DNA from: Candidatus Howiella intestinavium
GTDB taxonomy: Bacteria > Bacillota > Clostridia > Oscillospirales > Acutalibacteraceae
DNA length: 64,000 nucleotides
Direction: 5' to 3'
Assembly: GCA_904420585.1 (NCBI GenBank)
Contig: CAJFVX010000016.1
Coordinates: 1 to 64,000 of the forward strand
This document shows, piece after piece, positions 17,909-29,978 of the stretch. Numbering within the stretch: position 1 is the stretch's first letter; every line of letters starts with the position of its first letter. The translations under genes were made by a program, and so were the position numbers. The notes beneath the pieces were generated by a model that saw nothing but the letters and a program-made list of their open reading frames with translations, was not told the origin of the DNA and ran no database searches.

Positions 17909-19015
17909 ATGAAAATTGCAATCGACAGGATGACATTATGTGATGCGGTGAATCATGTCTCCCGGGCCGTGTCCACCAAATCCACCATTCCGGCCCTGGA
18001 GGGCATCATGCTCCTGGCCGAGGGGGAGACCCTGACTATGGTGGCGTATAATCTGGAAATCGGCATGACCAAAAAGCTGGCCGCCCGGGTGGAGGAAAAG
18101 GGGGAGGTTATCCTCAACGCAAAGCTGTTCGGGGATATCGTCCGCCGGCTGCCGGGGGATATGGTCAGCCTGACGGTGGATGAGCGGCTCATGTGTCAGA
18201 TTACTTCCGGCAGCGCCAAATTTGATATTCTGGGCATCTCCACCGCCGAGTTCCCCGAAATGCCCTCTCTGACCGAGAGTAAGGCTTTGGATATGCCGGG
18301 GGATGTGCTCCAGAGCATGGTGCGGCAGACCATTTTTGCCGTGGCCCAGAACGACGCAAAGCCGGTGCATACCGGTATTCTCTTTGAGGTATCGGGCGGG
18401 GAAATCCGGCTGGTGGCCGTGGACGGCTTCCGGCTGGCCATCCGCAAGGAAGCCCTGGCCGCTGACAACGATATGCGGTTTATCGTGGCCGGCAAGGCCA
18501 TGAGCGAGGTTGTCAAGCTGATTACCGAGGAGACCGAGACGGTGACCCTCCGGGTGGGCAAGCGGCATATCAGTTTTGAAATCGACGGGTATACCCTGAT
18601 TTCCCGGCTGCTGGACGGGGAGTTCTTGGATTATCACAACACCATCCCCAAGGCCTTCGCCTCCACCGTGCGGGTGAATACCAGAGAGGTGGCCGATACG
18701 GTGGAGCGCATCTCCCTGATTATCAGCGACCGGCTGAAAAGCCCCGTGCGCTGCCAGATAAGCAGCGAGGGCATCGAGTTCTCCTGCGTCACGGCCATGG
18801 GCCGGGCGGTGGACCGGTGCGGCGCCTCCCTGGAAGGGGCGGACATCGAAATCGGCTTCAACAACCGGTATCTGCTGGACGCCCTGCGGGCGGCCGAGAC
18901 CGACGAGGTGTTCATGGAGTTCAACGGGGCCTTCGCCCCCATGGTCATCCGGCCGGTGGAGGGGGATACCTTCCTGTTCATGGTCATGCCGGTGAGGTTG
19001 AAAAATGAAATCTAA
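17909..19015 (+). CDS. dnaN: DNA polymerase III beta subunit (sliding clamp)
   Basis: 368 residues, the usual length for three repeated clamp folds. MKIAIDRMTLCDAVNHVSRAVSTKSTIPALEGIML is a typical N-terminus, and the end FMVMPVRLKN carries the clamp signature LxMPVRL. The ring tethers the replicative polymerase to DNA and recruits repair factors. ATG at 17909 follows GCGGAGG. The last 11 bp overlap the S4-like gene, so these are translated together. Confidence 0.97.
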   Translation: MKIAIDRMTLCDAVNHVSRAVSTKSTIPALEGIMLLAEGETLTMVAYNLEIGMTKKLAARVEEKGEVILNAKLFGDIVRRLPGDMVSLTVDERLMCQITSGSAKFDILGISTAEFPEMPSLTESKALDMPGDVLQSMVRQTIFAVAQNDAKPVHTGILFEVSGGEIRLVAVDGFRLAIRKEALAADNDMRFIVAGKAMSEVVKLITEETETVTLRVGKRHISFEIDGYTLISRLLDGEFLDYHNTIPKAFASTVRVNTREVADTVERISLIISDRLKSPVRCQISSEGIEFSCVTAMGRAVDRCGASLEGADIEIGFNNRYLLDALRAAETDEVFMEFNGAFAPMVIRPVEGDTFLFMVMPVRLKNEI

Positions 19016-19223
19016 GCAGACGGCTATTACAACCGAGTTTATCCGCCTGGACGCCCTGTTAAAGCTCAGCGGCCTTGTTTCCACCGGGGGACATGCCAAG
19101 ATGGTCATCCTGGACGGGCAGGTGTCGGTCAACGGCGAAGACTGCCGGATGCGGGGCAAGAAGCTGCGGCCGGGGGATAGGGTGCAATTCGGCGATACCG
19201 AAATCGAGGTCACGGCCGGGTAA
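19005..19223 (+). CDS. yaaA: S4-domain RNA-binding protein (YaaA/RlbA-like)
   Basis: 72 residues: a lone S4 RNA-binding domain (FIRLDALLKLSGLVSTGGHAKMVILDGQVSVNG...RGKKLRPGDRVQF). It sits between dnaN and recF as in most Firmicutes. Overlap with dnaN by 11 bp. The B. subtilis homologue is linked to ribosome assembly; that is family knowledge. Confidence 0.93.
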   Translation: MKSKQTAITTEFIRLDALLKLSGLVSTGGHAKMVILDGQVSVNGEDCRMRGKKLRPGDRVQFGDTEIEVTAG

Positions 19224-19238
19224 GAGGAGGGAGACAGG

Positions 19239-20363
19239 GTGCGGGTTATCCGTTTGGAATATGAAGGGTACCGGAACCTTGTCACCGATTCCATCGAGGC
19301 GGCCGAGGGGGTCAACCTCATTTACGGGGACAACGCCCAGGGCAAGACCAACCTGGTGGAGGGCATCTGGCTGTTTACGGGGGCCAAAAGCTTCCGGGGC
19401 TCCAAGGACGGGGAGCTGACCGGCTTTGACCGGGAATTTTCCCGTTTGCGGCTGACCTTTTACGGGGCCGGCCGGGAGCAGGAGGCCGAACTGAAGGTAC
19501 AGGGCCGGCGGCAGGCCGTGCTCAACGGGGTGGAACTCAAATCCCCCACCCAGCTGGCCGGCAGCTTCTGCGCCGTGATTTTTTCTCCGGCCCACCTGTC
19601 CTTAATCCAGGACGGCCCGGCGGCCCGGCGGCGGTTTTTGGATATCGCCATCGGCCAGCTGTGGCCCAAGTACATCGAGATATTAAAACGCTACACCCGG
19701 GCGGTGACCCAGCGCAACGCCGCATTGAAGGACGCCCGGTACAACCGGCAGATGGAAAGCCTTATCGACATCTTCGACCAGTCCATCGCCCAGTTCGGCG
19801 GCCGGCTGACCGAATACCGCCGGCGGTACGCGGCGGCCCTGGGGCGGTATGCCCCGGGGATATACGCCGGGCTTTCGGGGGGAAAGGAAAAACTGAGCCT
19901 TGCCTACCAGCCCGCCCATGGGGCGACGGCGGATGAAGGGACAGCCGAATCGGTCTCCGTCCGGTCGGAACGGTACGCGGCGGGGCTGCTGGAGGCATTG
20001 ACCGCCGCCCGGGAGGAGGATATGCGCACCGGCTCCACGTCGGTGGGCCCCCACCGGGACGATTTGGAAATCGCCATCGACGATTTGCCCGTGCGCAGCT
20101 TCGGCTCTCAGGGGCAGAAGCGGTCGGCGGTACTGGCCCTAAAGCTTGCCGAGGCGGAGGTTCTGCGGGACGCTGCCGGGGAAAAACCGGTGATTCTTCT
20201 GGACGACGTCATGAGCGAGCTGGACGGGGCCCGGCAGGACTATATTCTCAATCACATTGACGGCTGGCAGGTTTTCATCACCTGCTGTGACCCGGCGCCC
20301 ATACAGAAGCTGGCGGGAGGCCGCAGCTTCCATATGCAGGCCGGGAAAATCCAAGCGGAGTAG
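19239..20363 (+). CDS. recF: DNA replication and repair protein RecF
   Basis: 374 residues, GTG start after GAGGAGGGA. SMC-like ATPase: Walker A GDNAQGKTNLVE near residue 33, a signature region GSQGQKRSAVLALKLAEAEVL, and Walker B VILLDDVMSELD. It loads RecA at single-strand gaps. Length and start fit the family. Directly follows the S4 gene (15 bp) and precedes remB (11 bp). Confidence 0.96.
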   Translation: MRVIRLEYEGYRNLVTDSIEAAEGVNLIYGDNAQGKTNLVEGIWLFTGAKSFRGSKDGELTGFDREFSRLRLTFYGAGREQEAELKVQGRRQAVLNGVELKSPTQLAGSFCAVIFSPAHLSLIQDGPAARRRFLDIAIGQLWPKYIEILKRYTRAVTQRNAALKDARYNRQMESLIDIFDQSIAQFGGRLTEYRRRYAAALGRYAPGIYAGLSGGKEKLSLAYQPAHGATADEGTAESVSVRSERYAAGLLEALTAAREEDMRTGSTSVGPHRDDLEIAIDDLPVRSFGSQGQKRSAVLALKLAEAEVLRDAAGEKPVILLDDVMSELDGARQDYILNHIDGWQVFITCCDPAPIQKLAGGRSFHMQAGKIQAE

Positions 20364-20374
20364 GAGGACGGGGC

Positions 20375-20650
20375 ATGTACATCCATCTGGGGCAGGATAC
20401 GGTGGTGCGCAAGGAGGATGTGGTGGGCATATTCGATTTGGATACGGCCACCATTTCCAAGCATACCAGGGACTATTTATCCCGGGCCGAGAAGGCAGGG
20501 GACGTTGTCAACATCACCCTGGAACTGCCCAAGTCCTTTATCGTCTGCCGGGATGGGGAACGGGAAAGCGGCCGGGTGGTCTATCTTTCCCAGATTTCCT
20601 CGGCTACCCTGCTCAAACGGGCAGGCTTCCTGTCCGCCGGCATCGGCTAA
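20375..20650 (+). CDS. remB: RemB-like (DUF370) regulatory protein
   Basis: 91 residues: MYIHLGQDTVVRKEDVVGIFDLDTATISKHTRDYL is the characteristic start of the DUF370 family member encoded between recF and gyrB. In B. subtilis the related RemA/RemB activate matrix genes; a regulatory role here is by homology only. Small basic fold, no membrane segment. A long family A repeat begins within 5 bp of the stop. Confidence 0.9.
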   Translation: MYIHLGQDTVVRKEDVVGIFDLDTATISKHTRDYLSRAEKAGDVVNITLELPKSFIVCRDGERESGRVVYLSQISSATLLKRAGFLSAGIG

Positions 20651-20654
20651 GGGA

Positions 20655-20838
20655 AAAAAGAAAAGTTTTTTGCCCGCTTTTTTGGGGGAAAGCGGTGGGG
20701 CGCCGGGGTAAGACCCCGGCTCGCGTCCCGCAGGACGCGAAATCCCTTATACAACCAGAAGCGCAGGAGGGGCGGGAAAACCTTCCGGGGGAAGGTTTTC
20801 CCGTGGGGAACCCTCGTCCCGCCCACCCTTAAGGAAAA
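20655..20838 (-). repeat. Family A repeat, long form, inverted
   Basis: AAAAAGAAAAGTTTTTTGCCCGC stem, GCCGGGGTAAGACCCCGGC, TCGCGTCCCGCAGGACGCGA, AGCGCAGGAGGGG, GAAAACCTTCC..GGAAGGTTTTC, GGGGAACCCTCG, and CCCACCCTTAAGG. It fills most of the remB-gyrB gap. Its outer end mirrors the copy at 17473. Confidence 0.9.
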
Positions 20839-20933
20839 ATATTTTTTGTTTTATCCGCCTTACTATACAGACATCAAACAAACCTCCGGGAGAGCATCCT
20901 CTCCCGCAGCTGTTTACACAGGAGGGAACCAGT

Positions 20934-22886
20934 TTGGACAACAACGAAATGGAACGCGTCCCCGGGGCCGGGGAGGCCCATGAGGAGTACGACGCCAGCC
21001 AAATCCAGGTGCTGGAAGGCCTGGAGGCCGTGCGCAAGCGGCCGGGCATGTACATCGGCTCCACAGGGGAAAAGGGCCTGCACCATCTGGTCTACGAAAT
21101 CGTGGACAACGCCATCGACGAAACCCTGGCCGGCTACTGCGACAACATCGTGGTGGACATCCTGGAGGGCAACATCATCCGGGTGGAGGACAACGGCCGG
21201 GGCATCCCGGTGGGCATCCATCCCAAGCTGGGCATCCCGGCCGTGACGGTGGTGCTCACGGTACTCCACGCCGGCGGTAAGTTCGGCGGCTCGGGCTATA
21301 AGGTATCCGGCGGCCTGCACGGCGTGGGCTCCTCGGTGGTCAACGCCCTGTCCACCTGGCTGGAGGTGGAGGTCAAAGACGGCCAGCATATCTACAAACA
21401 GCGCTTTGAGCGGGGCAAGCCGGTGTACGACCTGAAGGTCATGGGGGATACGGATGAAACCGGCACCACCATCACCTTCCAGGCCGACCCCGAGATTTTC
21501 ACCGACACCACCGTCTACGACTACGACGTGCTGCTGACCCGCCTGCGGGAACAGGCCTTCTTAAACGCCGGGGTGCGCATCCACCTGTCGGATAAGCGGC
21601 CGGATATGGAGAGCCGCAGCGACCTGCTGCACTACGAGGGGGGCATCCGTTCCTACTGCGAATTTTTAATGGAAAAATCCAAGCGGGAAAAGCTGACCCC
21701 CGACCCCATCTACCTGTCGGCCGTAAAGGGCACCAGCACGGCCGAAATCGCCCTTTTATTCAACGATGGGTACGATACCAACATCATCAGCTTTGCCAAC
21801 AACATCCACACGGTGGACGGGGGCACCCACGAAACCGCCTTCAAGAACGCCTTAACCCGGGTCATCAACAACTACGGCCGGCGGTTTAAGATATTAAAAG
21901 ACAACGACCCCAAGCTGCGGGGGGACGATATCCAGGAGGGCCTGGTGGCGGTCATCAGCGTCAAGCTCACCGACGCCCAGTTCGAGGGCCAGACCAAGGG
22001 CAAGCTGGGCAATACCTCCATGGGCACCATGGTCAACAACCTGGTAAACGAGCAGCTGTCGGCTTTCCTGGAGGACAATCCCCCCATCGCCAAGATGATA
22101 CTGGAGAAGGCCGTGGCCGCCTCCACCGCCAGGGAGGCCGCCCAGAAGGCCCGGGATTTGCAGCGGAGCAAGACGGGGCTGACCAAGGTGCGCATGCCCG
22201 AAAAGCTGGCCGACTGCATTTCGGACGACATGAACTTAACCGAGCTCTACATCGTGGAGGGCGACTCGGCCGGCGGCTCGGCCGTCAAGGGCCGGGACAG
22301 GAATTACCAGGCCATCCTGCCCCTGTGGGGCAAGATGCTCAACGTGGAAAAGGCCCGGGTGGATAAGGTCTACAGCAACGAGAAGCTGGCCCCGGTGGTC
22401 ATCGCCCTGGGCACCGGCATCGGGGAGGACTTCGACATTTCCAAGCTGCGGTACGGCAAGGTGGTGGTCATGGCCGATGCCGATGTGGACGGCTCCCATA
22501 TCCGCACCCTGCTGCTGACCTTCTTCTTCCGGTATATGCCCGAACTCATCGAGCAGGGCCACGTCTATCTGGCCCAGCCCCCCCTCTTCAAGGTGGAGAA
22601 GGGCAAAAAGCACTTCTACGCCTTCTCGGACGAGGAGCGGGATAAGTACATCGCCGAGCTGGGGGGCGGCGCCAACGTCCAGCGGTATAAGGGTCTTGGC
22701 GAAATGGATGCCGAACAGCTTTGGGAAACCACCATGGACCCGGAATTCCGCACCATGCTGAAGGTGGAAATGGCCGACGCCGAAAAGGCCGACGCCACCT
22801 TTACCATGCTCATGGGGGACGAGGTGGAGCCCCGCCGGGAATTCATCGAGAAGAACGCCCTGCGGGTGGAGAACCTGGATATTTAG
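20934..22886 (+). CDS. gyrB: DNA gyrase subunit B
   Basis: 650 residues, TTG start after ACAGGAGGGAA. GHKL ATPase domain: [26 protein letters not shown], and [16 protein letters not shown]. Toprim domain: EGDSAGGSA and [16 protein letters not shown] (metal-binding DxD). Supplies ATP energy for negative supercoiling with GyrA. Trp465 in [13 protein letters not shown] replaces the Arg/Lys usual in PLRGK(I/L)LNVEK, a position within the quinolone-linked region. The gene is separated from gyrA by a small membrane-protein gene. Confidence 0.97.
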   Translation: MDNNEMERVPGAGEAHEEYDASQIQVLEGLEAVRKRPGMYIGSTGEKGLHHLVYEIVDNAIDETLAGYCDNIVVDILEGNIIRVEDNGRGIPVGIHPKLGIPAVTVVLTVLHAGGKFGGSGYKVSGGLHGVGSSVVNALSTWLEVEVKDGQHIYKQRFERGKPVYDLKVMGDTDETGTTITFQADPEIFTDTTVYDYDVLLTRLREQAFLNAGVRIHLSDKRPDMESRSDLLHYEGGIRSYCEFLMEKSKREKLTPDPIYLSAVKGTSTAEIALLFNDGYDTNIISFANNIHTVDGGTHETAFKNALTRVINNYGRRFKILKDNDPKLRGDDIQEGLVAVISVKLTDAQFEGQTKGKLGNTSMGTMVNNLVNEQLSAFLEDNPPIAKMILEKAVAASTAREAAQKARDLQRSKTGLTKVRMPEKLADCISDDMNLTELYIVEGDSAGGSAVKGRDRNYQAILPLWGKMLNVEKARVDKVYSNEKLAPVVIALGTGIGEDFDISKLRYGKVVVMADADVDGSHIRTLLLTFFFRYMPELIEQGHVYLAQPPLFKVEKGKKHFYAFSDEERDKYIAELGGGANVQRYKGLGEMDAEQLWETTMDPEFRTMLKVEMADAEKADATFTMLMGDEVEPRREFIEKNALRVENLDI

Positions 22887-22967
22887 CCCGCCTGCCGGCA
22901 GAGCCGGGCAGCGGCACCCCGGCCCAAAGGCTTTGCACAGAAAAAACCGAAAGGGAGGATGTGACGT

Positions 22968-23516
22968 ATGGAGGAATCCAAGGAGATTGTAAACGGCGTC
23001 ATCCAGGCCGACTACGCCCTGGAGGCCGGCGACATCAAATCCGCCCTGCACCTCAGCGGCCGGCTGAAGGACAGGGTGGGGCTGCACGTCTTCCAGTCCT
23101 GCCTGGCCCTGCTGGGGCTGGCCATCTTTATCTCCAGCATTTTCGCCAATCCCGCCAATGTGCTGAACTACGTTTTAGCCGCCGCCTGCCTTATCCTGCT
23201 GGGCACCGTCTGGCTCTACCCCTATATGGTGCAGCGGCAGGCCGTAAAAAGCGCGGTGGACGGCAAGACCATCCATATTGAGCTGGAACCCGGCCGGCTG
23301 CGGGTGGCCATCCCGGACAAGGGGATGGACGACACCTTCTCCCTTGGGGACATGCCGCCGGTGAAGAAGAACGACGATATTTTCCTGTTGGAGCCGGAGG
23401 CGGGCATCATGCTGATTATCCCCATCCGCCGGCTGCCGGAGGGGAGCCTTCCTGCCGCCGCCGCCATTCTGGAAAAGGCCGGGCAGGAGACCGAAGAGGA
23501 AACCGAGCAGCCCTGA
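22968..23516 (+). CDS. Membrane protein of unknown function between gyrB and gyrA (YcxB-like?)
   Basis: 182 residues. A soluble N-terminus is followed by two closely spaced transmembrane helices (about residues 44-82: CLALLGLAIFISSIF and YVLAAACLILLGTVWLY). After them comes a beta-rich cytoplasmic-type domain with SLGDMPPVKKNDDIFLLEPEAGIMLIIPIRRLPEG. The helix pair plus this 'pattern ending in IP.R' resembles YcxB-like proteins, but I cannot confirm membership. ATG after AAAGGGAGG. It splits gyrB and gyrA, so it is probably co-transcribed with them. No link to gyrase is known. Confidence 0.8.
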   Translation: MEESKEIVNGVIQADYALEAGDIKSALHLSGRLKDRVGLHVFQSCLALLGLAIFISSIFANPANVLNYVLAAACLILLGTVWLYPYMVQRQAVKSAVDGKTIHIELEPGRLRVAIPDKGMDDTFSLGDMPPVKKNDDIFLLEPEAGIMLIIPIRRLPEGSLPAAAAILEKAGQETEEETEQP

Positions 23517-23571
23517 AGCCGCCGCCCAGGCGGCCGGGGCTGTGCAGAGAAAGAAATAAGGTGAAACGAAC

Positions 23572-26151
<2,580 letters not shown>

Positions 26152-26167
26152 ATCCATCCCGCATAAA

Positions 26168-26205
26168 CAAAAGGGAGAAAGCAGTCTTGCTTTCTCCCTT
26201 TTTAT
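26168..26205 (+). terminator. Intrinsic terminator after gyrA
   Basis: AAAAGGGAGAAAGCA, a 4-base loop, TGCTTTCTCCCTTTTT. A long perfect stem with a T-run. Confidence 0.92.
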
Positions 26206-26238
26206 ATGACCAAATTTCCGATTTATCGACAAGAATAG

Positions 26239-26272
26239 TTGAGTTTTGATAAAAAAAGTGGTATACTACCAC
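26239..26272 (+). promoter_or_regulatory. Promoter and operator of the XRE gene
   Basis: TTGAGT (26239), 17 bp, TATACT (26262). The -10 lies inside GTGGTATACTACCAC (26258-26272), a palindrome with 6-bp arms, a likely autoregulatory operator. Confidence 0.65.
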
Positions 26273-26329
26273 ATATAAGAGAGTGTATGTCACAAAAATG
26301 TGGTCGAAAGGGCAAAGGACGGGGTGGCT

Positions 26330-26605
26330 ATGGCAAAAATCAATCGGGCGTATGCCGATAAATACAGGCAGCTGGGCAGGAATCTGGCCTATTACCGCAG
26401 GCTGCGGGGCTATTCCCAGGCGGAACTGGCCGAAAAGCTGGATTTAAGCGAAGGGTATGTGGGTCATATCGAAGCGCAGAATGTGGACAAGGAACCCTCC
26501 CTGCAGGTGCTCTTCCGCATAGCCGAGGCCCTGGACGTGCCCGCCTACAAATTTTTTATGGACGCCAAAATGCCGCCGGTGCTGCGGCGGAACCGGAAAA
26601 GATGA
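26330..26605 (+). CDS. XRE-family transcriptional regulator
   Basis: 91 residues, almost entirely a Cro/CI helix-turn-helix: GRNLAYYRRLRGYSQAELAEKLDLSEGYVGHIEAQ...PSLQVLFRIAEALDVP. There is no sensor domain, so it may act alone or respond to a partner. A basic tail (RRNRKR) ends it. ATG at 26330 is chosen over an upstream GTG at 26300 because GGACGGGG precedes it. Its promoter contains a palindrome over the -10, which suggests self-repression. Target genes unknown; the FHA-SEDS gene downstream is 200 bp away. Confidence 0.88.
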   Translation: MAKINRAYADKYRQLGRNLAYYRRLRGYSQAELAEKLDLSEGYVGHIEAQNVDKEPSLQVLFRIAEALDVPAYKFFMDAKMPPVLRRNRKR

Positions 26606-26806
26606 AAAGGCCATCCCCCCGACCCCCCGGGCCGGGGAATTTTTTGCCCTGCCGGCGGGGTTTGCCGGCCTTCATTCATAAAATAGCCCTTTTCTAACGC
26701 CGAAAAAGATGGTATGATATTTTTATTGACGCAGCGCGCCTCCCTTTCCCCAGAGGGGAAAGGCCGGCCCGCTTTCTTCCCATAAACCCCGAAAGGAGGA
26801 TGCGGC

Positions 26807-28495
26807 TTGCTCCTCGATGCAATGTATACATACTATCTGGCGGCGTCCCGCTGGGCGCTGGCTTTTCTGGCCCTGCTCTTTATCCTCCAGTGGATTCGCT
26901 GCTTCCTCTCCCTGCGCCACCGGACGGCGGTGCTGGCCGTCCTGGTCACCGAGGACGGGGACCGACTGCCGGTGACCTCCTATGAATCCTCTATCGGCCG
27001 GCGGGGGGTCAGCGACATTGTGCTGAACCTGCCCAACATCTCCCGCAAGCACGCCGTGCTGACCTATGTGGAGGGGGAGGGCTGGCGCATCAGCGACACC
27101 GGCTCCAGCGGGGGCGTGGCCGTAAACGGCAAACGGATAGACAGCCCCACCCCCCTTAAGACGGGGGATAAAATCACCCTGAACGGCTATCATCTCTACC
27201 TGGAGGCCCCCCGGCAGGAGGACGTAGGCCTTGTGAAAAAGCCCAAAAGGAAAAAGAAGCCCAAGAAGGCCTCCTTTGCCGCCCTGTCGGCCCTGCTGGG
27301 CTGTTTCCAGCTGATTATGTGCGTCCAGCTCATGCTGCGCTTTCGGGAGGATATGCCCCTTTTCCTGCCCATATCCTTCTTAGTCCTCTTCTTCGGGCAG
27401 ATTCTCTACTACGGGGTGAACAGCCGGCAGAACGGCCCGCCCCCCTTGGCCGAAATGCCTGTTTTCTTCCTCTCCACCTTAGGGATGGCCGTCTGCTCGA
27501 CCTTAAGCAGCAAGGAGGGGGCGGCCGGGGTATCGGCCGTTATGTTCAAGCAGCTGGGGGCGGCCGCCGCCGGCTTTGTGGCCTTCCTCGTACTCTATAA
27601 AATCCTGCAGAATACCCGCCTGACCATGCGGCTGCGGTATCTGGCCGGGGGGGCGGCCCTGGGGCTGCTGGCCCTCAACCTGGTTTTCGGATTTTCAAGG
27701 TACGGCGCCAAAAACTGGATCGACATCGGTCCCATCTCCTTCCAGCCCTCCGAGTTTGTGAAAATCGCCTTTATCTTCGCCGGGGCGGCCACCCTGGAGC
27801 GGCTGCTGACCACCCGCAACCTGCTTTTGTTCTTAGGCTTCTCGGCCGCCTGCATCGGGGCCCTGGGCCTCATGCGGGACTTCGGCGCCGCCGCCATCTT
27901 CTTTGTGACCATGATGATTATCATCGTCATCCGCTCGGGGGACTGGCGGGTTATCGCCGGCATCACGGCCTTGGCGGGGGCGGGGGCGGCAGGCATCGTC
28001 CTCATCATGCCCCACGTGACCAAGCGGTTCGAGGCCTGGGGCCATGTGTGGCAGTACGCCTCCACCTCGGGCTACCAGCAGACCCGCACCCTGGTGGCCA
28101 TCGGCAGCGGCGGCCTGCTGGGCGTGGGGGGCGGCAACGGCTATCTGGATACGGTCAGCGCCGCCAGCACCGACCTGGTTTTCGGGGTGGTCTTTGAGGA
28201 GTGGGGCGGGATTATCGCCCTTTCGGCTCTGGCCTGCTTTGTGCTTTTGGCCCTCTACGCCTGGCGGCTGGCCAGGTCCGCCCAGTCGGCCTACTACGCC
28301 ATCGCCGTCTGCGCGGCGGCGGGCATGTTCCTCTTCCAGACGGCCTTAAACGCCTTCGGCGCCACCGACATCCTCCCCCTCACCGGCGTCACCATGCCCT
28401 TTGTCAGCGTGGGCGGCTCCAGCGTCCTGGCCAGCTGGATTATCATCGCCTTCTTTAAGGCGGCGGCCAAAAAGCAGGCCGCGCCTTTGGTATAA
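26807..28495 (+). CDS. FHA domain fused to SEDS (FtsW/RodA/SpoVE) peptidoglycan polymerase
   Basis: 562 residues, TTG start after GAAAGGAGGA. One N-terminal helix (about 11-33), then a cytoplasmic forkhead-associated domain (about 50-135: SIGRRGVSDIVL, ISRKHAVL, GGVAVNGKRI) that binds phosphothreonine. A basic linker KKPKRKKKPKK leads into a SEDS polymerase of about ten helices. The SEDS core shows GAKNWIDIGPISFQPSEFVKI, DFGAA, and the C-terminal TGVTMPFVSVGGSSVLASW. It polymerises glycan strands and pairs with the penicillin-binding protein 31 bp downstream. The FHA domain points to control by a Ser/Thr kinase, which is not in this window. Ordinary FtsW/RodA lack it. Confidence 0.93.
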   Translation: MLLDAMYTYYLAASRWALAFLALLFILQWIRCFLSLRHRTAVLAVLVTEDGDRLPVTSYESSIGRRGVSDIVLNLPNISRKHAVLTYVEGEGWRISDTGSSGGVAVNGKRIDSPTPLKTGDKITLNGYHLYLEAPRQEDVGLVKKPKRKKKPKKASFAALSALLGCFQLIMCVQLMLRFREDMPLFLPISFLVLFFGQILYYGVNSRQNGPPPLAEMPVFFLSTLGMAVCSTLSSKEGAAGVSAVMFKQLGAAAAGFVAFLVLYKILQNTRLTMRLRYLAGGAALGLLALNLVFGFSRYGAKNWIDIGPISFQPSEFVKIAFIFAGAATLERLLTTRNLLLFLGFSAACIGALGLMRDFGAAAIFFVTMMIIIVIRSGDWRVIAGITALAGAGAAGIVLIMPHVTKRFEAWGHVWQYASTSGYQQTRTLVAIGSGGLLGVGGGNGYLDTVSAASTDLVFGVVFEEWGGIIALSALACFVLLALYAWRLARSAQSAYYAIAVCAAAGMFLFQTALNAFGATDILPLTGVTMPFVSVGGSSVLASWIIIAFFKAAAKKQAAPLV

Positions 28496-28526
28496 CCTGT
28501 ATTTCCCATCCGGAGGTGGATTCTCT

Positions 28527-29891
28527 ATGAAGCAAATCGGCGGCCGGGCCCTTGTGATGATGGTCTTTGTCCTGGCCTTTACCCTGGGTACGGCCATCTT
28601 CCTCATCAGCTTTGTGACCAGGGGGGACAACTGGGCGGCCTATCCCACAAACCGGCATATTTATCAAAACGGCAGCCTGGTCAAGGCCGGCACCATCACC
28701 GACCGGAAGGGGGCCGTCCTGGCCCAGACGACCGACGGCGTCCGCAGCTTTGCGGCCGACCGGGATATCCGAAAGGCCACCCTTCACGCGGTGGGGGACC
28801 TGGGGGGCAAAATCGCCACCGGCGTGCAGAACGTCTTCTGGCAGCAGCTCACCGGCTACGAGCTGCTCAACGGCACCTATAACGTCAGCGGCCGGGGCAA
28901 CGACATGCAGCTGACCCTGGACGCCGACCTCTGCGCCACCGCCGCCGAAGCCCTGGGGGACCGGGCCGGCACGGTGGGGGTCTACAACTACAAGACGGGG
29001 GAAATCATCTGCATGACCTCCACCCCCTCCTTCGACCCCAACAACCCCCCCGAGGAGGGCAGCGAGTCCACCGGCCTCTACGTCAACCGGCTGCTGTCGG
29101 GCACCTACGCCCCCGGCTCGGTCTTTAAGCTGGTCACCGCCACCGCCGCATTGGAGAACATCCCCGACATCGAGGAGCGGACCTTTACCTGCGACAGGGG
29201 GGTGGAAATCGGCGGGGAGTGGGTGTCCTGCCTCCACGACCACGGGAAAATCAGCTTCAAGGACGCCCTGGCCAAGTCCTGCAACGCCACCTTTGCCCAG
29301 CTGGCGGTGGAGCTGGGCCGGGATACCATGACCAAAACCGCCGAAAAGTTGGGCTTCAACCAGTCCATGTACATGGACGGCATCAAGTGCACCGCCAGCT
29401 CCTACGACGTGAGCGCCGCCCGGGACATCGAACTGGCCTGGTCGGGCATGGGCCAGTATAACGACATGGCCAACCCCTTCCAGTACCTGGTCTTCATGGG
29501 GGCCATCGCCAACCACGGCCAGCCCATGAAGCCCTATCTGGTGGAATCCATCACTACCCCCGCCGGCATCCCCGTGCATCTGAAGGCCGATGGAAAGGGC
29601 AGCCGCATGATGGACGCCGACACGGCCGACACCCTGGCCGCCCTTATGCGCAACAACGTCCAAAGCAACTATTCGGACGCAAGCTTCCCCGATTTGGAGC
29701 TCTGCGCCAAAACCGGTACGGCCGAGGTGGGGGACAACCTGACCCCCCACTCCTGGTTTGTGGGCTTCTCCCAGCGGGAGGATAAGCCCTACGCCTTTGT
29801 GGTGGTGGTGGAGAACGCCGGGTCGGGCATCACCGTGGCCGGCCGGGTGGCCAACCGGGTGCTCCAGGCCGCCCCCACCGTGGACGAGTAG
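28527..29891 (+). CDS. Penicillin-binding protein (class B transpeptidase)
   Basis: 454 residues. Single N-terminal anchor helix (about 8-32), short pedestal, then transpeptidase with all three motifs: SVFK (Ser198 nucleophile, Lys201), SCN (251-253) and KTG (395-397). It cross-links peptidoglycan outside the membrane. It resembles the PbpA/FtsI partner of SEDS proteins but is short, without a long dimerisation domain. ATG after CCGGAGGTGGA. It directly follows the FHA-SEDS gene, so the two form a polymerase/cross-linker pair. Whether the pair serves division, elongation or sporulation cannot be told. Confidence 0.93.
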   Translation: MKQIGGRALVMMVFVLAFTLGTAIFLISFVTRGDNWAAYPTNRHIYQNGSLVKAGTITDRKGAVLAQTTDGVRSFAADRDIRKATLHAVGDLGGKIATGVQNVFWQQLTGYELLNGTYNVSGRGNDMQLTLDADLCATAAEALGDRAGTVGVYNYKTGEIICMTSTPSFDPNNPPEEGSESTGLYVNRLLSGTYAPGSVFKLVTATAALENIPDIEERTFTCDRGVEIGGEWVSCLHDHGKISFKDALAKSCNATFAQLAVELGRDTMTKTAEKLGFNQSMYMDGIKCTASSYDVSAARDIELAWSGMGQYNDMANPFQYLVFMGAIANHGQPMKPYLVESITTPAGIPVHLKADGKGSRMMDADTADTLAALMRNNVQSNYSDASFPDLELCAKTGTAEVGDNLTPHSWFVGFSQREDKPYAFVVVVENAGSGITVAGRVANRVLQAAPTVDE

Positions 29892-29978
29892 GCTCCAGCC
29901 GCCGGGATTGCGGCAAAATTCATAGAAATTTGTCCTGCCTAACCGGCAGAATTTGGCGGCGGCCGCCCTTTTCTATCC

